DNA of 64,000 nt, taken from Heliocidaris tuberculata (Eukaryota > Echinodermata > Echinoidea > Camarodonta > Echinometridae). The position numbers and the translations under genes are program-made. Each line of letters begins with the position of its first letter. Positions within the stretch are counted from its first letter, which is position 1. Shown in pieces: positions 56,788 through 64,000 of this stretch. The notes beneath the pieces are model-generated. The model was not told the DNA's origin. It saw only the letters and a program-made list of their open reading frames with translations, and searched no databases. Location of the stretch: positions 30,750,885-30,814,884 of the forward strand of contig CM046842.1 of NCBI GenBank assembly GCA_025618425.1, written 5' to 3'.

Positions 56788-57376
56788 GGTGATGGTGGTG
56801 ATGGTGATGAGGATGATGGTGATGATGATGATGGTGATGATAGGGATGATGATGATGATAAAGATGATGATGGTTGTGAAGATGATTACATTGTGACTGG
56901 AATCACTTTTTTCCTACTTTCAAATGGCACTAGTTTCCTGAAATTCTTGGAAGATCCTCAAAGGCCATTTTCTGTCATTTGAATTCCTTTTCTTTTTATT
57001 GTTCAGTGAACATTTACACAAGTTCTCTCTGACGTACTCACTCCGTTTATTTTTTATTTTCCAAATAACCACAGGTTCCTGCAATGTTCAGAATGCCTTC
57101 AAGGGACTGCACAAGGTACCCTTTGACAACATGCCTGACTACCTTCAGAGGAAACAGCAGAGGATAGAAAGCAACCAGACAAAGAAAGGTCGGAGGAAGA
57201 AAGCCAGGAAAATGAACACCCCCAAGAAAAGGCCCATTGAGGATGCTTCAGACATTGGTGATGCTCCCAAAAGGACTATGCTTGATGTAGACGATGAGGA
57301 GGAGGAGGATGAGGAGGATGTTGATGATGGAGGCAATGATGCGGGGAGGATGGAGGAGATGGACATGAATTCATAG
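49705..57376 (+). CDS. WDR4: WDR4 / Trm82-type subunit of the tRNA m7G46 methyltransferase
   Basis: WD-repeat partner of METTL1 that scaffolds m7G46 methylation of tRNAs in the nucleus. Ten exons: 49705-49778, 50283-50399, 50857-50991, 51835-51991, 52634-52746, 54437-54491, 55319-55485, 55990-56191, 56511-56589, 57075-57376; 1401 nt, 466 aa (human 412). Family landmarks: [61 protein letters not shown], and the C-terminal [16 protein letters not shown] helix followed by a basic then acidic tail ([13 protein letters not shown]), which makes it longer than human. Every junction joins in phase with consensus GT-AG sites. Exons 4 and 7 have tandem partial copies. Introns hold several MITEs. Convergent with SAP30BP. 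Confidence 0.95.
49880..50185 (+). repeat. Tandem duplication inside WDR4 intron 1
   Basis: About 110 bp starting with a T-run and TATGAAGGTGAACAATAAAA (49880-49990) is repeated at 50067-50185. GGAGAACTTTCATCTTA occurs at 49922 and 50109, an offset of 187 bp. The copies are about 85-90% alike by eye. No coding content. Confidence 0.85.
51112..51563. mobile_element. MITE family A copy split by a nested insertion
   Basis: GGGCCCTGTTTCATAAAACT at the left, AAGTTTTATTAAACAGGGCC at the right. Removing 51136-51437 and one ATT restores a normal-length family member. In WDR4 intron 3. Confidence 0.92.
51136..51437. mobile_element. Nested 302-bp element with 3-bp TSD (ATT)
   Basis: GGCCCGTATTCTCAGAAG at the left and CTTTCGAAAGTACGGGCC at the right, flanked by ATT (51133-51135, 51438-51440). 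Inner arms CCTAAGTTAAG / CTTAAATTAGG. Confidence 0.88.
51664..51775. mobile_element. MITE family A, right-truncated
   Basis: GGGCCCTGTTTCATAAATCT through the core, losing the right arm 60 bp before the WDR4 exon 4 acceptor. Confidence 0.82.
52016..52149. mobile_element. MITE family A copy
   Basis: GGGCCCTGTTTCATAAAATT to the GACAAGACACTTGCTGAAAT end. It lies 61 bp upstream of the duplicated exon 4 fragment. Confidence 0.85.
52210..52263 (+). pseudogene. Identical 54-nt copy of part of WDR4 exon 4
   Basis: Positions 52210-52263 match 51851-51904 base for base (TGCATGGCTGTGACCTTTGA at the start, TATGTTGCCGACAAG at the end), an offset of 359 bp, in intron 4. It lacks the exon's 5' end, acceptor and donor; the copy is followed by AAACAATTGTCCTGA. 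Absence of any substitution implies a very recent duplication, gene conversion or an assembly artefact. Confidence 0.95.
52555..52632 (+). repeat. 37-bp tandem duplication abutting the WDR4 exon 5 acceptor
   Basis: AAGTCCCATGTATTGCC at about 52558 and AAGTCCCATACATTGC at about 52595 start two near-identical units ending TTGGTGTTA...TT. The second unit ends directly at the polypyrimidine tract and AG of exon 5, so the branch-point region is duplicated. Confidence 0.8.
52769..52916. mobile_element. MITE family A copy
   Basis: GGGCCCCGTTTCATATAACT to AAGTTTTATGAAACAGGGCC. Confidence 0.9.
52981..53161. mobile_element. MITE family B copy
   Basis: CAGTGGAACCTCGTTATAAC to GAGGTTTGACTG with TA flanks. 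Confidence 0.9.
53453..54225. mobile_element. TTAA-bounded element with TTAACCCTAAAACGGCCGG ends
   Basis: Left TTAACCCTAAAACGGCCGG followed by a G-run of about 25, right CCGGCCCTTTTAGGGTTAA. About 770 bp, no transposase. Near its right end 54151-54182 is identical to 53201-53232 outside the element. In WDR4 intron 5. Confidence 0.82.
54923..55097. mobile_element. MITE family B copy
   Basis: CAGTGGAACCTTGTTATAAC to AAGGTTCCGCTG, ending 38 bp before the first WDR4 exon 7 copy. Confidence 0.9.
55136..55193 (+). pseudogene. Upstream copy of WDR4 exon 7 with acceptor and in-frame stop
   Basis: After a good acceptor (TTTTGAACAG, ending 55135) the copy reads, in the phase of exon 6, [18 protein letters not shown] then TAA at 55190-55192. 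The real exon reads [18 protein letters not shown]. Offset to the functional exon is 183 bp. No donor follows closely, but inclusion would truncate WDR4 in the WD repeats. Confidence 0.88.
55229..55275 (+). pseudogene. Second, more decayed copy of WDR4 exon 7
   Basis: CTGTGGGATTAGAGGGAAGG and TTATGTAGGACTTCATACC repeat exon 7 with a deletion (TTA for CTAC, missing AAGGAAC). It sits 78 bp after the first copy and 105 bp before the real exon. The flank after copies 1 and 2 is also shared (AGAAA.TA..C.TTTCC), showing a three-unit tandem. Confidence 0.8.
56665..56890. repeat. (GATGGT/GATGAT)n array in WDR4 intron 9
   Basis: About 220 bp of GAT/GGT trinucleotides giving poly-Met/Val frames; intronic by the splice structure. 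Confidence 0.95.
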
Positions 57377-57599
57377 CCATGGCAACATAGGTATATGTCG
57401 TAACTATTGTCAATCTTTGGACAACGATGGTTCTAGAAAAGAGAGAATGGTGGCTTCTATGAGCGATAATGCTTGGATCAAGTTGGTTGAGCTGTCCTTG
57501 CATCAGCCTAGGGCGAATAGACCAAAGCATTGCACTAGCCGATAACCTTGTCAGGACAAATCATTGTTAATCTTTCAACCTCTGAATTTCCTGATGCAG

Positions 57600-57827
57600 T
57601 GTGTCATGCACTGGCAAGAACCCTAACAAGGACTATACTCTTTATCAATGAAGATGATGATCAGGAGAAGAGGAGCATGATGATGATGATGATGAAGATG
57701 ATGCAGATTGATGATTTGAATAGCAATTACCATGGAATGGCGGAAGCTTGGATGAATTTCATAAATGTGGCATGAACAGTCAAACAAAAATCATGATTTC
57801 GAGCAGACTGAGCTCCAATTCGAGGGC

Positions 57828-57866
<39 letters not shown>

Positions 57867-58140
57867 TGATGATTGCAATAACATTTACCATGGAGATGGA
57901 GGAAGCTTAAAATGAATTAAAACTTTGGAATGGACCAGTCAAACAGAATCATGATTTCAGTTTGACGGCTATGATGATGATGATGATAAAGATGAAGATC
58001 AGTGATTGGAATAATATTGACCACAAGGATGGGAGAAGCCTTGATGAAGTCAAAATTTTGGCATGGACCAGTCAAACAAAAATCTTGATTTAGTGCAGAC
58101 TGAGATCCAATTTGATGACGATGATGGAGTTGTTGGGGCA
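57600..58140. repeat. Three diverged tandem units ending in (GAT)n, after WDR4
   Basis: Anchors GGAATGGCGGAAGCTT (57734), GGAGATGGAGGAAGCTT and GGATGGGAGAAGCC (58027) mark three units of about 136-158 bp, each containing a CAGTCAAACA-A-ATC block and GATGATGAT runs. Confidence 0.88.
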
Positions 58141-58164
58141 TTTACGTGTATAGTGAGTGACTGG

Positions 58165-58192
58165 GCATGATGCTCCCCCCCCCCCCCCCCCC
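58165..58192. repeat. C-run of about 24 nt
   Basis: Homopolymer following the WDR4 3' repeats. Confidence 0.95.
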
Positions 58193-58524
58193 CCCTTCAC
58201 TTCTCATGATCTCGACTGTGGAGAAACTGATCACTGTCACACAGCTCTAATACTAAGTAAAGAAGACCCCAGCATTATGTTTCTGTATGTCATCAAGTAA
58301 GATAATGTATGCAAATTATACTTATTTTTAAATAAACATTTTTCTTTTGTGATAATTGAAATGAGAGATTCATTTTGTGCAAAATGTTTCTAATGGACCT
58401 GATAGATACATAAATTGAAAACAATTCATTAAATTCTTTTTCAAATCATGTCTGTCAGTGTTCTTTAAATTTCCTGTGTATTGTGTTTAATTCATTGTTT
58501 TATCAGTTTTGCTATTTAATCGTC

Positions 58525-58790
58525 ATGATGATGGTAGTGGTGATGATGGTGATGATGATTATGATGATAATGACGATGATGATTGGACAGACATCAATGA
58601 TGACTTATGATGAAAGATTAATGATGATGAAGACAACAGATGGTGATGATGATGATGATGGTGGTGGCGATGATGATTATGGTGGTGGTGGTGATGATGA
58701 TTATGATGATGGTGATGATGATTGATGGACAGTCATCAGGGACTCATGATGAAAGATTAATGATGATGAAGTCAACAGATACAATGCATG
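58525..58790. repeat. (GATGAT)n with duplicated unit
   Basis: CTTATGATGAAAGATTAATG (58602) and CTCATGATGAAAGATTAATG (58742) begin near-identical 40-bp blocks, an offset of about 140 bp, separated by GAT/GGT repeats. Confidence 0.88.
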
Positions 58791-58928
58791 TGTGTGAATA
58801 AATGCAATAAGATATATGAAGATGTTGGTATGTAGTTGTGAATAATTTAATACATTACTTCTCTAAACCAGTCTTGCAGACTACATTACCCCAGTCATCA
58901 CCAACATGATTAACATAAGTTTGCAATA

Positions 58929-59228
58929 CAGTGGAAACTCACTATAACAAAAACCTTGGGACCATAAAAACTACCCTTATATCAGGGTTAAAAAACAAGA
59001 GAACATGAAGACTTTACTTATATCAGGAATCTTGTTATATCTGGGTCCCGTCTTATAAAGAGTTGCAATTGATTCGAATCGATTGCTAGTCCTCCAATCA
59101 ATCGCATATTTCCAATCTCCTATCTCTCAAGTACAGAGTTGCGATTGATATCAATGGCAAATTATTTGCAATCAATTGCAACTCTTTATAAGACGGGGCC
59201 CAGAGCTCTTTATACCGAGTTTCCACTG
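58929..59228. mobile_element. MITE family B split by a nested MITE
   Basis: CAGTGGAAACTCACTATAAC to GAGTTTCCACTG; the insert at 59044-59201 interrupts ATATC..GAGCTCTTTAT, which is intact in the copy at 17432-17610. Confidence 0.9.
59044..59201. mobile_element. Nested palindromic MITE (GTCCCGTCTTATAAAGAGTTG)
   Basis: GTCCCGTCTTATAAAGAG and CTCTTTATAAGACGGGGCCC inverted ends with AATCAATCG arms. Inserted into a family B copy, hence younger than it. Confidence 0.88.
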
Positions 59229-60630
59229 TAGTCATTATCACCAGAGGGCAGTATTCTGGAAAGCACACCAGCTACGGTCCAAGTTCAAGGAAAATGACAC
59301 TTTCAATGTTTCTTTGTAACATATGGCACAGCAAATGACCAAATACATGTACCTTGTTCAATTATTAAAGTAATTCTGCAACGACTTGGATGAGCGAATA
59401 CCATGTCGCCGTGACTTCATACTGTCATTTATATTCCATGACCTTAGTCGCATTGTTAATTCACTTCTTTTCAGTAATTTATACAAAATAAAAGAGGTCG
59501 ACACCCTGATGCACCATCAGTCAGTGTTAACTTGGTTTGCTTTCAAGAATACAGGCTTCAATCTGTTTTTCACAATCACCACAATGGCCCCAACATCTCG
59601 TATCACGACTGATTTATTTCCAAGACTTCCCTGGCATCTTTCACCTCTAAATCTCTTACTTTCCCTCTCTTTTTGAAATGAAAATAAAATTATGAACAAT
59701 TTCTTTTTTACATGTACAAAATTTACTCAGTTTATTATGAGAAATATTATACAAAATTTACAAGTTTCCCTCTAGGGGAGTACATATACATGTATTTCAA
59801 TTCTCCTCAATAAATCTGTATTTATATCCCATGCCTGCTGCACACTATTAATCAGTTCCATTGGAAAATTATAGTAAATTCAGGCAAAGAAATGAACAGG
59901 AAATGCCCAGATGCAGTCTCTTAGCACAGCAGCGATTTCTTTAACTCGGGGGACCTAGCACAAGGATTCACATTTTGCCCCCAAATTCTGCGCTGTAGGA
60001 ACATTGAACATAGATTTAAATCATTGAACCTGCATAGAACAATGAGAGCATATAGAGTACCAAAGGGCTGACGTCATATTCGCTCGTCGTCCAGGATACT
60101 GGTTCCATACAACAGAGCCCGCGCACGAGGTTCACTGCGAAGTCATTCAAGCAACGGGCTGGAGCAGGGCAATTTCAGTGTTCGGCACTTGTGTGATCAC
60201 CACGCCATTGTTTAGCACAAAATTGTTTGGAAGCAGCAACCTTGACAACTTGGCCAGTATGACACTTCGGTACTCTATTGAACATTGGACTCTTTGTGTA
60301 CAGCTCTATTGTTCTTCCCTTTACTGGGGTAAAGATTCTTATGAATTAAATGATCCCACCGGCGCTTAGGAACGATGCCTCATGTGCAGCAAGCATATAA
60401 AGGAATGTTGGATGTGATCGATTCCATGACATCTATACCACTGGATTATTTCTGGTGTTCTTCTGATAATGATGAAAAATAAGATTCTCAAGAGATTAAG
60501 TGAAATGTTCAAAACTACTAAAAAAGAGAGAAGACAGAGAGAGCAAAGAGAGAGAGAGGAGTAACAGAGCAAGGAGTGAGAGAGAGAGAGAGAGAATGAT
60601 ACAACTTAATGCACTTCAAGCTCTGAGAAG
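59229..60630. other. Gene-free sequence, possibly distal SAP30BP 3'UTR
   Basis: No exon recognised. A GAGA tract at about 60525-60596. Minus-strand AATAAA candidates exist near 60647 and 59731. Confidence 0.45.
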
Positions 60631-60734
60631 ATGATGTGACATAGTTTTTATTTTTCCTGCTTCTGCTGCTGCCTTTGTAAATACAGCACAATGATAAATA
60701 ATTTTCCATCACGTACTGTATGATACAGTTCAAG

Positions 60735-60845
60735 TTATTCTCAACCTTCTGCTTCTTCCTCGTTCTTGAGGTGAATGAAATTCTCCACTCTGGTAGCTGG
60801 CGTGGTGGTCAGGACGACAGTTGTAGTGGTGATGGTAAGTCATAC
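60735..60845 (-). pseudogene. Decayed copy of the SAP30BP terminal exon
   Basis: On the minus strand it reads TITTTTVVLTTTPATRVEN and ends in TGA. The real exon reads TITTSTVVSTTTSATGSKT. Offset is 214-218 bp. The 3'UTR is duplicated too: CAGCACA.TGATAAATA.TTTTCC occurs at 60684 and 60902. It therefore lies inside the likely 3'UTR of the gene. Confidence 0.88.
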
Positions 60846-60946
60846 ATGTACATGAGATGTCTTTGCTATTTCTCCAGCTTCTGCTGATGTGCCTAGCGAG
60901 ACAGCACAGTGATAAATAGTTTTCCGTCACTATGACACAGTCTTCG

Positions 60947-63851
60947 TTATTTCTCCAGCTTCGGCTTCTTTATCGTTCCTATCGACGAGATGACAGTTGT
61001 CTTGGATCCTGTAGCTGACGTGGTTGTCGAGACGACGGTTGACGTGGTGATGGTAGTGGTGATGAGGGTGATGAGAGGTCGTTGCATCAGAGGAACCGGA
61101 GCAGGGAGCGTTTGAACTGGGTTGTCCCACTTGCTCTTTCTCTTTTTCTCTTCTTCTGAAACAAGGTACAAAAGAGTGGTGTCAGAGCACTTAGGTAAAG
61201 CAGGGCCCCCGTTTCATGAAACTTGCTTTCACCGACAATTTACAATAACTTATAAGCTACCGAAATCCTTGCATCGGATTGGTTGAGAGCGAATTTGTTG
61301 GTAAAAATCACTGACAAGACACTTGATGAAATGCGCCCCAGTTGTGGGGAGAAGGCAAAGAGGAATTAGCAATACAATAAAAAGTGGTCCAGAGTTTGAG
61401 CTGATGAAAATAATAACCAGTACCCTGTTTCATAGAACTTGTTACCAATAACAAATTACAATAATCGGTATAAGCTCCTGAAATAGTTGTGTCGATTGCT
61501 GTGAGGAAATTGCTATTCTGACCAGCTCAACATGTTTTTAGCCTCCAAATTTGCCAACGTGCAAAGATTGATGAAGCTGAATAATTTCAGTAGTATCAGG
61601 AATATATGTCTATGTTACCAGCTCTCATACCTGCCAACCTTTAACAGAAAATATAGGAATATCTCCGGACTCCAGGCAAAATTAGGATGCAGTTTTATTT
61701 GCATAAACAGAAGTTTTCAGAAAAAGATAGGAATCTATGGTTCATACCACTACTCTGAACAGCCCGCAGGCCAAAAATGGAAATTATTCCTCGAAAATAA
61801 GGATGGTTGGTAGCTGTTTGTAAATGCTGTGATTGTGTTTGATTTAATAAAACACACAAATTTTTTTCAAAAGAATGGTTGTTAGCTAGGCTAATGTTGC
61901 TTATTCTCATGTAAACTATTTCATTCATAACACATCACAGACACAAGATATGTTTTTTATCATGTTCAACAAGCATTATAATCAACTTTTTGGCCCGAAT
62001 TAACGAACGAGGTTTATTTTAAACCATGCTCTAAACCATGGTTTAAACCTCCGCCGTGGGCTTAAGCGTAATAAAGTGTATACAAGTGCATTACTATCCG
62101 CCATTTGGACAAGAAGATATGCGTGTACTACCTATGGAGGTTTAAACCATGGTTTAAGGTAAACCTCTTTCGTGAATTCGGGTCTTTATCTTCTACAAAT
62201 GTGACAAAAACTCTATGCCACCAGCACCATTATACATCATAATCAAAACTCTACATGCACTAACACCGTCATACATCGTCAAACTTTGTCATCAAAAGTC
62301 TGGTTGGTGGTGGATGCTGACAGTAACATTCCTGTGGTGCTTGTCACCAGCACCATAAACACCATCAAACATCGTCATCAAAGCTCTAATACCACCAACA
62401 CCATCAAACATCAAAGCTCTACCTACCATGGCCGGTACCCTGGTTGGTGGCGGACGCTGACGGTACAGCTATTCCTGTGGTGCTTGTCACCAGCGGTGCC
62501 TGGATCTGAGATTTCCTGACCATCCCTGTCACAAACTCCACCTTGGTCTTTTCCTTCTTATCTTTCTCTTTCTTCTTCTGTATCTCTTCTCTCTGAGCTT
62601 TGGCTGGATTCAATATGAAAGCAAAAGAAGGAAAAATTGACATAATTTTCAGACTGAAAGTATTCTATAATAAAAATAGAAAAGATTAATGCTTCAGAAC
62701 TGGATAGTGTTGAACAAATAAAATCTAAAACCAATGATAATTATAAGCATCACTTGGCAAAAGACATTTAAGTCCTTATTTTTACGTCCTCACACATACC
62801 ATCTTGCTTCAAATAATCTCTTTGCATGCATTTTCAAGAATTAATTAGCTCTTTGAAGAGAAATTAACACTTCTTTGAAAATTATCTTGAAAAGCAGCAG
62901 AAAAATCATAGAAAAATATCGGCAAAAGTGTCACAAAATTCGGAGAATAGGAAAGTTCTCCATGTATACTATCTCACATAAATAAACACTACCAAAAGGG
63001 ATATTTCCTTATTCCGTTTTCAGCGATCTCAACTTTCTCTGATTTTTCTGTTTCTATCCAATCATGAAAAGGAGACTGGTGTAGATGGAAGAATAGCGTG
63101 GCAAACACCATCTTGCAAGGAGAAACAAATGGCAGGAGAAAAAGGAGTAGACCGACTAAGACCTGGATTGATAAGATTCAAGCAGTGCCCAGGGATGTAT
63201 TTTTTTGGCCAAAAGTTATGGAGAACCTGTAACTCAAGATCCGTCACATTGTTGCCCCAACGTCCCCAATCTATGGGACATACACAGATAGATCCAAGCT
63301 GACTTTCTACAAAGATTTAATTCCCCTTAAAGATAAAGTTGAGTTCTGGTCATGTGATTACATTGTGAAAGAAACTGTCTCAAAGAAATTGGGAAATATT
63401 AATTATATAGTACATAAGAATTGGTGTATGCTGTAAGGTTTTGCAAACACTAAAATGAGAAGAAATTGACTAAATCCTGCTGAGAGTCATATGCACTGCA
63501 CACAAAAATGTGTATACAGGACTGCACACACATGTTCGGCCCAAACCATTATTTCAGCTGTTCCATGTAATATTTTGAACGTGAGGGCATTTGAAGAGGA
63601 ATCCTTTATCAGGGGACATTTCTATACGATAATCTTCCAAATTGCAATAAAGAGAATGAGAAAGCTCACAAATTATTTCTTACTTTTCCCAGAACTCAAC
63701 CTTCTCTTTAAAACTTCCCATAGAACATTCAGACTTACCTAAGGCCTCGTAGTAGGAACTTTCTTTCCAGCAGTATGGGTCGTACATGTCTTTGGGATAG
63801 TTTGTACCTAGCTCATCTACACCTAGAAAGTTGACCAACTTTTCATATATA
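60947..63851 (-). CDS. SAP30BP: SAP30-binding protein (HCNGP/HTRP), last three coding exons; 5' part beyond the window
   Basis: Nuclear protein reported to bind SAP30 of the Sin3 corepressor and to take part in RNA processing. Exons, descending: 63851-63739, 62603-62439, 61155-60947; 161 aa plus stop. Sequence shows IYEKLVNFLGVDELGTNYPK, DMYDPYCWKESSYYEALAKAQ (joined at the exon border), KEKTKVEFVTG, a Thr/Ser-rich stretch, EEKKRKSKW and the ending GSKTTVISSIGTIKKPKLEK, in the order of the human C-terminal half. Phases join G|CC and G|AA at the two junctions. The first codon in the window is split, so at least one further exon lies to the right. Both the terminal exon and the exon at 63739 have tandem partial copies. 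Confidence 0.95.
61203..61340. mobile_element. MITE family A copy
   Basis: GGGCCCCCGTTTCATGAAAC to CACTTGATGAAATGCGCCCC, in the last SAP30BP intron. Confidence 0.85.
61420..61495. mobile_element. MITE family A fragment
   Basis: CCCTGTTTCATAGAACTTG through TATAAGCTCCTGAAAT; the right half is missing. Confidence 0.75.
61992..62184. mobile_element. MITE family F, copy 2
   Basis: GGCCCGAATTAACGAACG to CTTTCGTGAATTCGGGTC with AAACCATGGTTTAAACCTCC inside, in the last SAP30BP intron. Confidence 0.85.
63327..63713. mobile_element. Family C element, copy 4
   Basis: TTAAAGATAAAGTTGAGTTC to CAGAACTCAACCTTCTC TTTAAA; ends 26 bp from the SAP30BP exon donor at 63738. Confidence 0.88.
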
Positions 63852-63931
63852 CTGCAAAACAGAAACAAAATGAGACATAATCAAACATTTCATGAAAGAT
63901 ATACGAGTTAGCTGACAGTTCCATCTACAGT

Positions 63932-64000
63932 TCATCTACACCTAGAAAGTTGACCAACTTTTCATATATACTGCAAAACAGAAACAAAATGAGACATAAT
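63932..64000 (-). pseudogene. Identical copy of the 5' part and acceptor of a SAP30BP exon, running off the window
   Basis: 63932-64000 is identical over at least 69 nt to 63813-63881 (offset 119 bp). On the minus strand this includes intron sequence, the acceptor TTTTGCAG and exon bases encoding IYEKLVNFLGVDE. Splicing has two identical acceptors to choose from, and the copy lacks the downstream donor. Confidence 0.95.

Noticed and set aside
56621..56896. Poly-Met/Val frame
   Set aside because: (GATGGT)n repeat within WDR4 intron 9.

Overview
This is a eukaryotic, AT-rich, repeat-dense stretch of an invertebrate deuterostome genome, most probably an echinoderm such as a sea urchin. That assignment is inferred from the style of the genes and repeats and was not tested by any search. 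Five conserved housekeeping genes could be assembled exon by exon, with GT-AG introns (one GC-AG) and continuous reading phase. They are RPL32 (+, 10337-14095), PSMC3/Rpt5 (-, 18273-28158), a SNRPA/SNRPB2-type U1A/U2B'' protein (+, 32840-37651), WDR4 (+, 49705-57376) and the 3' end of SAP30BP (-, 60947-63851, continuing past the right edge). Almost every other open frame is a shadow of simple repeats or transposable elements.

Layout: 1-10.3 kb is gene-free and built of nested small transposable elements: G/C-run elements, a hAT-type MITE with 8-bp target duplications, an element carrying five 16-bp palindromes, and a 500-bp foldback. RPL32 and PSMC3 are convergent (10.3-28.2 kb). A minisatellite-filled element and nested MITEs lie between PSMC3 and the divergent snRNP gene (28.2-32.8 kb). 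A 12-kb gene desert (37.7-49.7 kb) holds a TTAA-bounded inverted-repeat element, tRNA-like sequences, two satellite-like arrays and a long purine tract. WDR4 and SAP30BP are convergent (49.7-64 kb) and separated by GAT-rich tandem repeats.

The main observation is that four of the five genes carry decayed or identical partial copies of their own exons, placed in tandem next to the real exon: RPL32 coding exon 1, snRNP exon 2 (twice), WDR4 exon 4 and exon 7 (twice), and two SAP30BP exons. Many offsets fall between about 180 and 220 bp, as do a duplication in WDR4 intron 1 and the period of a five-unit satellite at 44.9-45.9 kb. Some copies keep usable splice signals and could act as poison exons or decoys; others look like neutral debris of frequent short tandem duplication.

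The genes do not form a pathway. They serve translation (RPL32), protein degradation (PSMC3), splicing (snRNP protein), tRNA m7G modification (WDR4) and transcriptional corepression or splicing (SAP30BP). No rRNA gene, intact tRNA, CRISPR array, or reverse transcriptase or transposase ORF was seen.
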